DNA of 7,120 bases. Source: Opitutaceae bacterium (lineage in GTDB: Bacteria > Verrucomicrobiota > Verrucomicrobiia > Opitutales > Opitutaceae). This document shows, piece after piece, positions 1-6,321 of the stretch (positions are counted from its first letter, which is position 1; each line of letters opens with the position of its first letter). A program made the translations under genes and the position numbers. Where the stretch lies: NCBI GenBank assembly GCA_029979145.1, contig JAPOIC010000103.1:1-7120 (forward strand), written 5' to 3'. A model generated the notes under the pieces. The model saw only the letters and a program-made list of their open reading frames with translations, did no database searches and was not told the origin of the DNA.

Positions 1-1
1 C

Positions 2-88
2 AACGGCCTTACCCCCCGCCGCATCGAATATTACTCCAACTACCGGTATTACCGGAGTTACAAGAAATATAACGGCGCGCAGTCATGA
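2..88 (+). CDS. C-terminal end of a probable bacterial tyrosine autokinase (partial)
   Basis: Only the last 28 codons and the TGA stop (86-88) are present; the gene begins before the window. The tail has seven tyrosines in 28 residues, mostly in the stretch YYSNYRYYRSYKKY, mixed with Arg and Lys. It follows an Asn-Gly (NGLTPRR) that resembles the 'GVVxNG' strand just before the tyrosine cluster in Wzc/CpsD-type BY-kinases. In that family the cluster is autophosphorylated and controls assembly of capsule or exopolysaccharide export complexes. The kinase Walker motifs would lie upstream and cannot be seen, so the call rests on tail composition and remembered resemblance. A different protein with a Tyr/Arg-rich end is possible. 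The lipid A gene lpxI lies 57 bp downstream, so an envelope-polysaccharide role would fit the setting. Confidence 0.6.
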   Translation, partial: NGLTPRRIEYYSNYRYYRSYKKYNGAQS

Positions 89-145
89 CGACTCGCGCCG
101 CGATTTCGGCTCCACACCGGCGCTCCGGCCGTTCACGCTGCGCGT

Positions 146-994
146 GTGCCGAATCCGTCCGCCTTCCTTCCCGCAGGTTTCGACGCAACCCGCCCGCTTG
201 GGTTGATTGCCGGTCAGGGCCTGTATCCGTTGCTCGTCGCCCAAGCCGCTCGGGCCGCTGGCGTGCCGGTGCGTCTGATTGGATTTGAAGAAGAGACCAG
301 TCCGGAACTCATCGCACTGTTCCCTCCCGAGGAACGAGTCATTCTGCTCGTCGGCCAACTTGGCAAGATGTTGAAGGCGTTGGAACGCTTTGGTTGCGAC
401 AGCGCGCTCATGGCCGGGCAGATCACACCGCGCCGCCTTTTCAAGGGCCTGCACCCTGACCTGAAGGCCGCGCAAATCCTCCTAACGCTCAAACGGCGCA
501 ACGCCGAAACCATCTTCGGCGCCATCGCCGCCGAGATCGAAAAGATCGGCGTGACACTCGTGGACGCGCGCAGCTTCCTCGACGCTCAGTTGGCCGATGC
601 CGGCTGCATGACCGGGGGCAAGTTTCCCATCCCCGAGGAATACGTCGCCCACGGCATCCAGGTCGCGAAAGAATGCGCGCGCCTCGACATTGGCCAAGGC
701 TGCGTGGTCCGCAAAGGCACCGTGCTCGCCGTCGAGGCCTTCGAGGGCACCGACGAGATGCTGCGGCGCGCGGGCGGGTTCAAGACCGACGGCGCGTTGT
801 TTGTGAAGACCGTCAAGGCCGCCCAGGATTATCGTTTCGATGTCCCCTGCTTCGGCCTGCGTACCCTCGAGACCATGCGCGAGGCCGGCTTGGCTGCCGC
901 CGCCTTGGAGCGCGGCCGCGTCATCCTGATCGACAAGCCCGCCGTGCTGGCCCAGGCGCGCAGCTGGGGCATCGCGCTGCTCGGGTTCGAGTGA
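146..994 (+). CDS. lpxI: UDP-2,3-diacylglucosamine pyrophosphatase LpxI
   Basis: LpxI hydrolyses UDP-2,3-diacylglucosamine to lipid X (2,3-diacylglucosamine 1-phosphate) plus UMP. This is the fourth step of lipid A synthesis, and LpxI replaces LpxH in lineages that lack it. The 282-aa product has the family layout: an N-terminal domain opening with LGLIAGQG (residues 18-25) and containing GCDSALMAGQITP (83-95), then a catalytic C-terminal domain with EAFEGTDEMLRRAG (197-210), FVKTVKAAQD (219-228) and QDYRFDVP (227-234). The QD..FD stretch corresponds to the acidic, metal-binding part of LpxI enzymes. The start is GTG at 146. The frame is open back to the upstream TGA (86-88) but has no earlier ATG, GTG or TTG, and no Shine-Dalgarno sequence is visible. 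Length is normal for the family (about 270-290 aa) and no lesion is seen. Neighbours are not the usual lpxA/fabZ/lpxB cluster. Confidence 0.93.
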   Translation: MPNPSAFLPAGFDATRPLGLIAGQGLYPLLVAQAARAAGVPVRLIGFEEETSPELIALFPPEERVILLVGQLGKMLKALERFGCDSALMAGQITPRRLFKGLHPDLKAAQILLTLKRRNAETIFGAIAAEIEKIGVTLVDARSFLDAQLADAGCMTGGKFPIPEEYVAHGIQVAKECARLDIGQGCVVRKGTVLAVEAFEGTDEMLRRAGGFKTDGALFVKTVKAAQDYRFDVPCFGLRTLETMREAGLAAAALERGRVILIDKPAVLAQARSWGIALLGFE

Positions 995-996
995 CC

Positions 997-1023
997 CCGG
1001 CGCTTGCTTAGCGAGCGCGCCGG
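997..1023 (+). other. GC-rich stem-loop between lpxI and the DUF151 gene
   Basis: The arms CCGGC (997-1001) and GCCGG (1019-1023) enclose a second stem, GCTTGC (1002-1007) with GCGAGC (1011-1016). The loop is TTA and there is one G-U pair. The two stems stack apart from a two-base bulge at 1017-1018, giving about 11 pairs. It starts two bases after the lpxI stop and ends 15 bases before the next start codon. No T-run follows, so it is not a classical intrinsic terminator. It may stabilise or set a processing point in the mRNA, or reduce read-through into the downstream genes. The pairing is read from sequence; the function is inference. Confidence 0.5.
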
Positions 1024-1038
1024 CCTAACGTTGCCGCC

Positions 1039-1518
1039 ATGTCGCAGGAAGCCATCACCGTGTCCGTCAAGGGAGTCATGCCCACCACCAATGGGTGTGC
1101 CGTCTTCTTGGGCGATGACCGCAAGACCTTCCTGATCTACGTCGACCAGTCTGTTGGCGCTGCAATCCAGATGTGCCTGGCCGGGGTAAAGAAAGATCGC
1201 CCGCTGACCCACGACCTCGTCGGCAGCATCCTGCTCGGACTCGGGGCCCAGCTGGAACAGGTCGTGATCAACGACGTCCGCGGCGGCACCTTCTTTGCGC
1301 GCATCATGCTGCACATGACCAATGAACTTGGACGCAAGCTGGTCGAAATCGATGCCCGGCCCAGCGATTCCATCGTGCTCGCGCTCCAACAGGACTGCGC
1401 CATCCACGTCTCCGCCAAGGTTTATGATGCCGTCGAGGATCGCACCGAGATCCTCGAACGGGTCTTGCGCCAGCAATCCGAGGAAAACCCGGAAGAGGAC
1501 GACGATGACTCCGCCTGA
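1039..1518 (+). CDS. Bifunctional nuclease (BFN/DUF151) domain protein
   Basis: This 159-aa protein is almost entirely one BFN/DUF151 domain (Pfam PF02577). Recognisable blocks are the N-terminal strand ITVSVKGVMPTTNGCAVFLGD (residues 6-26), RPLTHDL (54-60), GGTFFARI (82-89) and DARPSDSIVLAL (105-116), the last being the family's signature helix. Plant BFN proteins are reported to have DNase and RNase activity. The bacterial proteins are structurally known but their cellular role is unsettled, so no substrate is assigned. A very acidic tail (148-157, EENPEEDDDD) follows the domain. The ATG at 1039 gives the expected family N-terminus, but no Shine-Dalgarno precedes it. The last 14 nt overlap the start of dus, and the purine-rich tail codons supply that gene's ribosome-binding site. 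The protein is likely cytoplasmic, with no signal peptide. Confidence 0.9.
   Translation: MSQEAITVSVKGVMPTTNGCAVFLGDDRKTFLIYVDQSVGAAIQMCLAGVKKDRPLTHDLVGSILLGLGAQLEQVVINDVRGGTFFARIMLHMTNELGRKLVEIDARPSDSIVLALQQDCAIHVSAKVYDAVEDRTEILERVLRQQSEENPEEDDDDSA
1491..1499 (+). promoter_or_regulatory. Ribosome-binding site of dus inside the DUF151 gene
   Basis: GGAAGAGGA lies in the codons for the acidic tail of the preceding protein. Its GAGG core (1495-1498) is six bases before the ATG at 1505, which is good Shine-Dalgarno spacing. It supports the dus start at 1505 rather than the in-frame ATG at 1322, which lies deep inside the upstream gene and encodes nothing like the family. Confidence 0.6.
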
Positions 1519-2593
1519 GGTCGCCGCGCGCAGCCTGCCGGCGGGCATCATTCCGGGCCAGCCGCTTACGGCCCTCGCCCCGATGCAGGACGTCACCGAC
1601 CGCGCCTTCATGGGCGTGGTCGCGCACTACGGCGCGCCGGACTATTTCTTCACCGAGTTCTTTCGCGTGCACGGTCAGTCGCGCCCCGAGCGCCACATCC
1701 TTCGCTCGATCGATGAGAACGCCACCGGCCGACCCGTCTTCGCCCAGCTGATCGGTGAGGATATTCCCCATCTCAAGCGCACCGCCCAGAAATTGCTCAA
1801 GCATCCAGTTGCCGGCATCGACCTCAACCTCGGCTGCCCCGCCCCCAAGGTCTACAAGAAGAACGTCGGCGGCGGCCTGCTGCGCGATCCGGCCCGGATC
1901 GACGAGATCATCGCCGCCCTGCGCGCCTGCACCCCGGGCCTTTTCACGGTCAAGATGCGCATCGGCTTCGATAACACCACCCCGTTTGAGTCTGTGGTTG
2001 AGAGCGTCAACCGCCACGGCGTGAACCTGCTCAGCGTCCACGGGCGCACGGTGAAGGAGATGTATCGCAGCGACGTGCATTACGACTTCATCGCCCGCGC
2101 CGCCGCGCTGGCCCGGTGTCCGGTTCTAGCCAACGGCAACGTCACCTCGGCAAATCGCGCCGCCGAGATCCTCGCCTCCACGAAAAGCGCCGGCGTCATG
2201 ATCGGACGGCACGCGATTCGCAACCCGTGGATATTCCGTCAATGCCGCGAGAAATTTGCCGGGCGCACGCCGACACTGATCACTCTGGCCGATGTGCGCG
2301 AATACGTTGAGCGACTTTACCGTGCGACGCAGAACGCCGACTTCCCCGAGCGGGCGCACGTCAACAAGATGAAGAAATACCTCAACTTCGTTGGGCAAAG
2401 CGTCGACGCCACCGGCGCCTTCCTGCACGACATGCGCCGGACGTCGACCGAAGCGGAACTGTTTACCGTCTGCGACCGGCACCTGCTGGCCAATCCGGGG
2501 CAGCCTTTCGCCGACGAACCTTACCCCGGTGTCATCGCGCGGCCCAACTGCGAAACGCCCTCGTCCTGCTCGCTCGACGAAATCACCGCATGA
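1505..2593 (+). CDS. dus: tRNA-dihydrouridine synthase (Dus family)
   Basis: This is an FMN-dependent enzyme that reduces specific uridines of tRNA to dihydrouridine with NADPH, in the cytoplasm. The 362-aa product shows the full Dus TIM-barrel series: LAPMQDVTDRAF (residues 24-35), QLIGEDI (81-87), IDLNLGCPAPKVYKKNVGGG (105-124) with catalytic Cys111, FTVKMRIG (147-154) with FMN-contacting Lys150, SVHGRT (177-182) with His179, PVLANGNV (206-213) and GVMIGRHAIRNPWIF (230-244). A helical C-terminal domain of roughly 100 residues follows. Which tRNA position it modifies (DusA, B or C type) cannot be read with confidence. The start at 1505 overlaps the preceding gene by 14 nt and has a ribosome-binding site. 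Its TGA overlaps the larA ATG, so translation of the pair is probably coupled. The gene is intact and of normal length. Confidence 0.93.
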   Translation: MTPPEVAARSLPAGIIPGQPLTALAPMQDVTDRAFMGVVAHYGAPDYFFTEFFRVHGQSRPERHILRSIDENATGRPVFAQLIGEDIPHLKRTAQKLLKHPVAGIDLNLGCPAPKVYKKNVGGGLLRDPARIDEIIAALRACTPGLFTVKMRIGFDNTTPFESVVESVNRHGVNLLSVHGRTVKEMYRSDVHYDFIARAAALARCPVLANGNVTSANRAAEILASTKSAGVMIGRHAIRNPWIFRQCREKFAGRTPTLITLADVREYVERLYRATQNADFPERAHVNKMKKYLNFVGQSVDATGAFLHDMRRTSTEAELFTVCDRHLLANPGQPFADEPYPGVIARPNCETPSSCSLDEITA

Positions 2594-3852
2594 CCGTCAC
2601 CCTGCAATACGGCCAGACCGGCTTGCCCCTCGATCTCACCGGCCTCGACGCCACGGTCATGCGTCCCCGTCACATCGAAGGACTAACCGATGAACAAGCC
2701 GGCTTCACCGCCGCGGTGAGAGACCCGATCGGCACCAAGCCGCTGCGCGACCTGGTCAAGGCCCACGAGACGGTCGCCGTGGTCATTCCGGATGGCACCC
2801 GGCCGCTGCCGAGTGACCGACTGTTGCCGTGGCTCTTCGCCGAGCTGGGCCATGTGCCGACGGAGAACTTCACCATTTACGTCGGCACCGGTTCGCACCG
2901 TGCCAACACGCCCGAGGAACTGGACGTCATGCTCGGCCCCGCGATTGCCCGCGGCTACCGCGTAGTCAATCACGATGCCCACGATCCGGCCACGCTCGCC
3001 CTCGCCGGCCGTTCGGCCATGGGCTACGACGTGCACATGGCGCGCGGCTACGTCGAAGCCGACCGGCGGATCATCCTCGGCTTCATCGAGCCCCATTTCA
3101 TGGCCGGTTTTTCCGGCGGCTACAAAGCCGTCATGCCCGGCCTCGCCGGCATCGACACAATCATGCACTACCACGGAGCCAGCGTCATCGGCGACCCGCG
3201 CAGCACCTGGGGCGAGTTGGAGGAAAATCCCACGCAACGCCACGTGCGCGCCGGTGGCTCGCTTCGCCCGATTGATTTCTGCATCAACGTCACCCTCAAC
3301 GCCGAGAAACGCATCACGCGTTACTTCTGCGGTGAAACGCTCGCCGCCCACCGCGCGGGCTGCGCCTTTTCCAAGTCGACCACCATGGTCGCCTGCGATC
3401 GCGCTTTCCCGCTCGTCGTCACCACCAACAGCGGCTTCCCGCTCGACCAAAATCTCTATCAGGCGGTCAAGGGCATGTGCGCCGCCGCCCGCATCGTCGA
3501 CCAAGGCGGCCTGATCCTCGCTGCGGCGCGATGCAATGACGGTTTTCCCGAGCACGGCAACTTCCGCTCGATGCTCTTCGACTCCACTTCGCCACAGGAA
3601 CTGTTCGACCGCATCATGACCCCGGGCTTTGCCACCTTTGACCAATGGCAGGTGCAACTCCTCGCCATGGTCCAGCTGAAAGCCCGCGTGGGCGTGCATT
3701 GCGAAATTCCGTCCGAGGATCTGGCGCGCGCGCACTTTCACGCCGTGCCCGACCTGCGTCAGGCCATCGACGCCGAGCTGGGCCGGCTGGGCGGCGACCC
3801 GCCGATCGCCGTCCTGCCCGAGGGCCCGCTGACGATCCCTTATCTCGCCTGA
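2590..3852 (+). CDS. larA: LarA-type nickel-pincer racemase/epimerase
   Basis: This 420-aa protein matches LarA (DUF2088 N-terminal domain plus C-terminal domain). LarA of Lactiplantibacillus interconverts L- and D-lactate using a nickel pincer nucleotide cofactor. The key positions are kept: Asp68 and Arg71 in PDGTR (LarA D72/R75), His103 in GTGSHR (H108), His169 in EPHF (H174), Lys179 in FSGGYKAVMPG (K184, the cofactor-attachment lysine), His195 in MHYHG (H200, a nickel ligand) and Tyr290/Gln291/Lys294 in NLYQAVK (Y294/Q295/K298). The spacing from His169 to Lys179 and His195 equals that of LarA. The enzyme is therefore probably active with covalently held cofactor. LarA homologues act on several 2-hydroxyacids, so lactate is not proven. 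The cofactor-synthesis genes larB, larC and larE are not in the window. The start overlaps the dus stop as ATGA. No Shine-Dalgarno is seen, so translation probably depends on coupling. Confidence 0.88.
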   Translation: MTVTLQYGQTGLPLDLTGLDATVMRPRHIEGLTDEQAGFTAAVRDPIGTKPLRDLVKAHETVAVVIPDGTRPLPSDRLLPWLFAELGHVPTENFTIYVGTGSHRANTPEELDVMLGPAIARGYRVVNHDAHDPATLALAGRSAMGYDVHMARGYVEADRRIILGFIEPHFMAGFSGGYKAVMPGLAGIDTIMHYHGASVIGDPRSTWGELEENPTQRHVRAGGSLRPIDFCINVTLNAEKRITRYFCGETLAAHRAGCAFSKSTTMVACDRAFPLVVTTNSGFPLDQNLYQAVKGMCAAARIVDQGGLILAAARCNDGFPEHGNFRSMLFDSTSPQELFDRIMTPGFATFDQWQVQLLAMVQLKARVGVHCEIPSEDLARAHFHAVPDLRQAIDAELGRLGGDPPIAVLPEGPLTIPYLA

Positions 3853-3858
3853 GCGGCG

Positions 3859-4386
3859 TTACTCGATACCGAGCTGCCTGCGACCGGCCTCGGAAATCAT
3901 CTGCGGCGCCCATTGCGGATCCCAGACAATGTGCACCTTGACGTCATCGACCGTCGGCAGCGCGGCAACCCGTTGCTTGGCATCATCCGCAATCACCGGC
4001 CCCATGCCGCAGCCCGGCGCCGTCAAGGTCATCTTCACCTGCACTGTGTGCCCGCCCGTCTCGGTTGACTCGATCCCCAGATCGTAGATCAAACCAAGGT
4101 CGACGATGTTGACCGGAATCTCCGGGTCGAAGCAGCCCTTGAGCGCCTCCCACACGGCATCTTCGCTGAACTCCTGCGCTCCGGATTCACTCTCGGTGTC
4201 AGGCGTGTAATTTTCCAACGCATCGGCATCCGCCGCTGCGATGCGGAAAAGACCATCGCCCGCCCGCACGGTCAAGTTGCCGCCGAGGGCCTGGGTAAGG
4301 TGCACGCTGACGCCGGCGGCGAGCGTGACGTCATCGCCCGCTGGAATGCGGGTGGCGCGGCAATCGCGCAAAAGTCGGTGTTCCAT
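3859..4386 (-). CDS. sufT: Fe-S cluster assembly/trafficking protein SufT (long form)
   Basis: This 175-aa protein has the architecture of the long SufT family. A short N-terminal domain, RDCRATRIPAG (residues 7-17) and HLTQALGGNLTV (29-40), is joined by an acidic linker to a DUF59/MIP18 domain. The latter carries DPEIPVNIVDLGLIYDL (87-103) and MTLTAPGCGMGP (119-130) with the conserved Cys126. DUF59 proteins help mature or deliver iron-sulfur clusters to client proteins; SufT is usually an auxiliary rather than core factor. No sufB, C, D, S or U is in view, so the gene stands apart from the core machinery. Its ATG is one base after the sppA stop (TGA-C-ATG in gene direction), indicating co-transcription and likely translational coupling. 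Its 3' end lies 6 bp from the convergent larA end. The gene is intact. Confidence 0.93.
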   Translation of the reverse strand: MEHRLLRDCRATRIPAGDDVTLAAGVSVHLTQALGGNLTVRAGDGLFRIAAADADALENYTPDTESESGAQEFSEDAVWEALKGCFDPEIPVNIVDLGLIYDLGIESTETGGHTVQVKMTLTAPGCGMGPVIADDAKQRVAALPTVDDVKVHIVWDPQWAPQMISEAGRRQLGIE

Positions 4387-4387
4387 G

Positions 4388-6163
4388 TCAGTTCAAGTCC
4401 AGGTTGACCGGCAGGCGCGCATACACGCCCCGGGGATCGTTGTAGGTGTTCAATTGCTGCAGCTGACGCTCGACGGTGCGCATCACTTGGGTGGCCGCTC
4501 CCGCCCGCGCCGAACCGGGCGGCTTCAAGCGATGCAGCATCTCGGCAATCGCCTCGCTCAACGGCTTCGTGCGCGGAAACTCCGATACGCGGTAGTTTTC
4601 GCCCAGCCCGGCCTGTTCCACCGCATAGGCGATGGCGGCATCCAAGCCGCCAATCTCATCGACCAGACCCAAGGCCTTGGCTTCGACCCCAGACCAGACG
4701 CGGCCTTGGGCAATCTCCCGCACGAACGCTTCGTCGAGTTCGCGCGAGGTCGCGACCTTGGTGATGAACTGGTCGTAAATCCAGTCCACCGACTTTTGCA
4801 CGATCGCCAGCTCTGTCTCCGTCTTCGGTCGGCTCATGCTCAGTGCGTCGGCAAACTCGCCGGTCTTCACCCGGTCGAAATGCACCCCCCAGTTCGCGGC
4901 CAGGTCTTGGATATTGAACAAGACCCCGAACACGCCGATCGATCCCGTGATCGTAGTCGGCTCGGCATAAATCTTCTGCCCGAAGGTGGAAATCCAGTAG
5001 CCGCCGGAGGCCGCATACGACCCCATCGAAACCACCACGGGCTTTTCCTTCGCCGCGAGGATCACCTCGCGCTGGATCGCCTCGGAAGCTTGGGCGCTGC
5101 CACCTGGGCTGTTTACCCGAAGGACGATGGCCTTTACCCCGGAGTCAAGGCGCAGCGCGCGCAACTGACGCGAAAACCGGTCGCCACCCACCTGACCCCA
5201 TTCGCCTTCGCCAAACACGATTTCGCCTTCCGCGTAAACAACCGCCACCCGGTCGCCTTCGCCCACGGGCACCATCGCCGCATAATTAGGCAAAGCGATC
5301 TGCTTGAAGGGCAGCACCGACCCCTTGCGGCCGGTCGCCTCCTTCAGCTCGTCCAGCACGATATCCTTGTAAGCGAGACGATCGACCAGTTTGTGGGCCA
5401 GGGCACTGTCGGCCGTGATCAGACCTTCGCCGTCGACCATCGCCTGCAACGCCGGGACCTCGAGGCCGCGGGCCGACGCGATGTCAGATTTGAGACTGCC
5501 CCAAAGGTCTTTGAGTAGCTTATGCAACTGCTCGCGATTCTCCGCGCTAAAGTCGTCCCTCACAAATGGCTCCACCGCACTCTTGAATTTGCCGACGCGC
5601 GTCACCTGGACGCCGACGCCGAAACGCGCCAAGGCCTTCGCGAAGAACGGCGACTCGCTGGCCAAGCCGGGCATGAAGATCACGCCAAAAGGGTCAAGCG
5701 CCAGATCGTCCGCCACCGAAGCCACAAAGAAGTCCCGCGTCATGGCATTATCCAGCCACGCCTGCACCGGCTTGCCCGAGGCTTTGAAGTCCGCCAAAGC
5801 CTGCCGCAGTTCGCCCAGCGCCGCATATCCCGAGCCGTATCCCTCCGGCATCACCGAACCGGTGATCAACATGCCCTTGATCCGACTGTCGTTCGCTGCG
5901 AATCTCAGCGCCCGTGTGGCCGTGTGCACCTGGATCGTTTCGCTGCGTTCACCAGCCAAGGAACCGAGGTCGATTTCCGACGGGCCGTCCTGGAAGTTGG
6001 CCGAAAGGTCCACCACGAGATACGACCCGGACTCCACGGCCACCGGCTTTTCCCCCATGGCGCTAATGGCCACCAGCAGGACCACAAAAAGCGCGCCCGC
6101 CCCGACGGCAAAAATCACCATGGCGGCCAGAGCCCCGAGCATCGACGACAGGAAATTCCTCAT
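4388..6163 (-). CDS. sppA: Signal peptide peptidase SppA, 67K (two-domain) type
   Basis: SppA is a membrane-bound protease that degrades signal peptides left after secretion. It is anchored in the inner membrane with its catalytic part outside the cytoplasm. From the ATG at 6163 the product is 591 aa. A hydrophobic segment near residues 4-36 is the anchor. The N-terminal peptidase domain supplies the general-base lysine in VGKFKSAVEPF (Lys194, aligned with E. coli Lys209). The C-terminal domain has NSPGGSAQASE and the nucleophile in AASGGYW (Ser386, aligned with E. coli Ser409), followed by TGSIGVFGV and AQGRVWSGVEAKALGLVDEIGG. Both halves of the Ser/Lys dyad are present. A longer form from GTG at 6289 adds 42 residues (633 aa). 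I prefer 6163 because the extension looks low in conservation and less GC-biased at third positions, and because it would leave only about 11-32 bp to the divergent gene. sufT follows directly. Confidence 0.92.
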   Translation of the reverse strand: MRNFLSSMLGALAAMVIFAVGAGALFVVLLVAISAMGEKPVAVESGSYLVVDLSANFQDGPSEIDLGSLAGERSETIQVHTATRALRFAANDSRIKGMLITGSVMPEGYGSGYAALGELRQALADFKASGKPVQAWLDNAMTRDFFVASVADDLALDPFGVIFMPGLASESPFFAKALARFGVGVQVTRVGKFKSAVEPFVRDDFSAENREQLHKLLKDLWGSLKSDIASARGLEVPALQAMVDGEGLITADSALAHKLVDRLAYKDIVLDELKEATGRKGSVLPFKQIALPNYAAMVPVGEGDRVAVVYAEGEIVFGEGEWGQVGGDRFSRQLRALRLDSGVKAIVLRVNSPGGSAQASEAIQREVILAAKEKPVVVSMGSYAASGGYWISTFGQKIYAEPTTITGSIGVFGVLFNIQDLAANWGVHFDRVKTGEFADALSMSRPKTETELAIVQKSVDWIYDQFITKVATSRELDEAFVREIAQGRVWSGVEAKALGLVDEIGGLDAAIAYAVEQAGLGENYRVSEFPRTKPLSEAIAEMLHRLKPPGSARAGAATQVMRTVERQLQQLNTYNDPRGVYARLPVNLDLN

Positions 6164-6181
6164 AAGCCGCCGAAGATAGCC

Positions 6182-6196
6182 GGAAACCCCGTTTCC
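6182..6196. repeat. Short perfect inverted repeat upstream of sppA
   Basis: GGAAAC (6182-6187) and GTTTCC (6191-6196) are separated by CCC. The repeat ends 18 bases before the preferred sppA ATG in gene direction. It could be an operator half-site pair or a small 5'-leader hairpin. If sppA starts at GTG 6289, it lies in coding sequence instead. Six-base arms at a fixed 3-base spacing are expected about once or twice by chance in 7 kb, so only its position makes it of interest. Confidence 0.25.
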
Positions 6197-6310
6197 ACCA
6201 GTAAAACCCGCGGCGGTCCGGTCCACCGTCGCCCGCTTGTCATCTGCCGGCGCAATGAACGGATTGCTGTTGGTGCTCTTTCTGCTCACTCTTCCGCACC
6301 ATAAGCGAGC

Positions 6311-6318
6311 AAAAGGAG
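6311..6318 (+). promoter_or_regulatory. Shine-Dalgarno-like AAAAGGAG before a CTG start
   Basis: AAAAGGAG is the strongest plus-strand Shine-Dalgarno match noticed in the window. It ends three bases before CTG (6322), where the conserved N-terminus of the downstream protein appears to begin. The spacing is shorter than usual. The same bases would encode Gln-Lys-Glu if translation began further upstream at ATA 6301, so the match may reflect coding sequence. Confidence 0.4.
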
Positions 6319-6321
6319 CTT

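Noticed and set aside
85..288. Small plus-strand reading frame starting with ATGA at the upstream stop (67 aa)
   Set aside because: The ATG overlaps the preceding TGA as in coupled genes, but it reads in a different frame from lpxI, is Arg/Ser-rich out-of-frame sequence and resembles no family. A programmed frameshift into lpxI would need a slippery site, and none was seen.
1322..1504. Upstream extension of dus from ATG 1322
   Set aside because: It lies within the DUF151 gene in another frame and encodes Ser/Pro/Arg-rich sequence. The family N-terminus and a ribosome-binding site support the ATG at 1505.
829..2080. Minus-strand reading frames opposite lpxI, the DUF151 gene and dus
   Set aside because: The sense strand has clear conserved families throughout; the antisense products are low-complexity.
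2683..3741. 352-aa minus-strand reading frame opposite larA
   Set aside because: This is a shadow frame typical of high-GC genes. The product is rich in Gly, Val, Asp and His with no recognisable motif, while the plus strand encodes a complete LarA.
6150..6160. Palindrome AGGAAATTCCT
   Set aside because: It lies in sppA codons for the residues just after the preferred start. Short palindromes of this size are expected by chance.
6237..6266. Possible plus-strand promoter: TTGTCA (6237-6242) as a -35 element
   Set aside because: No acceptable -10 hexamer at 16-18 bases was found, so a promoter call is not supported.
4241..6304. Long plus-strand reading frames (425, 262 and 260 aa) opposite sufT and sppA
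   Set aside because: These are antisense shadows of intact SppA and SufT, compositionally biased and without domains. One even overlaps the start region of the next real gene out of frame.
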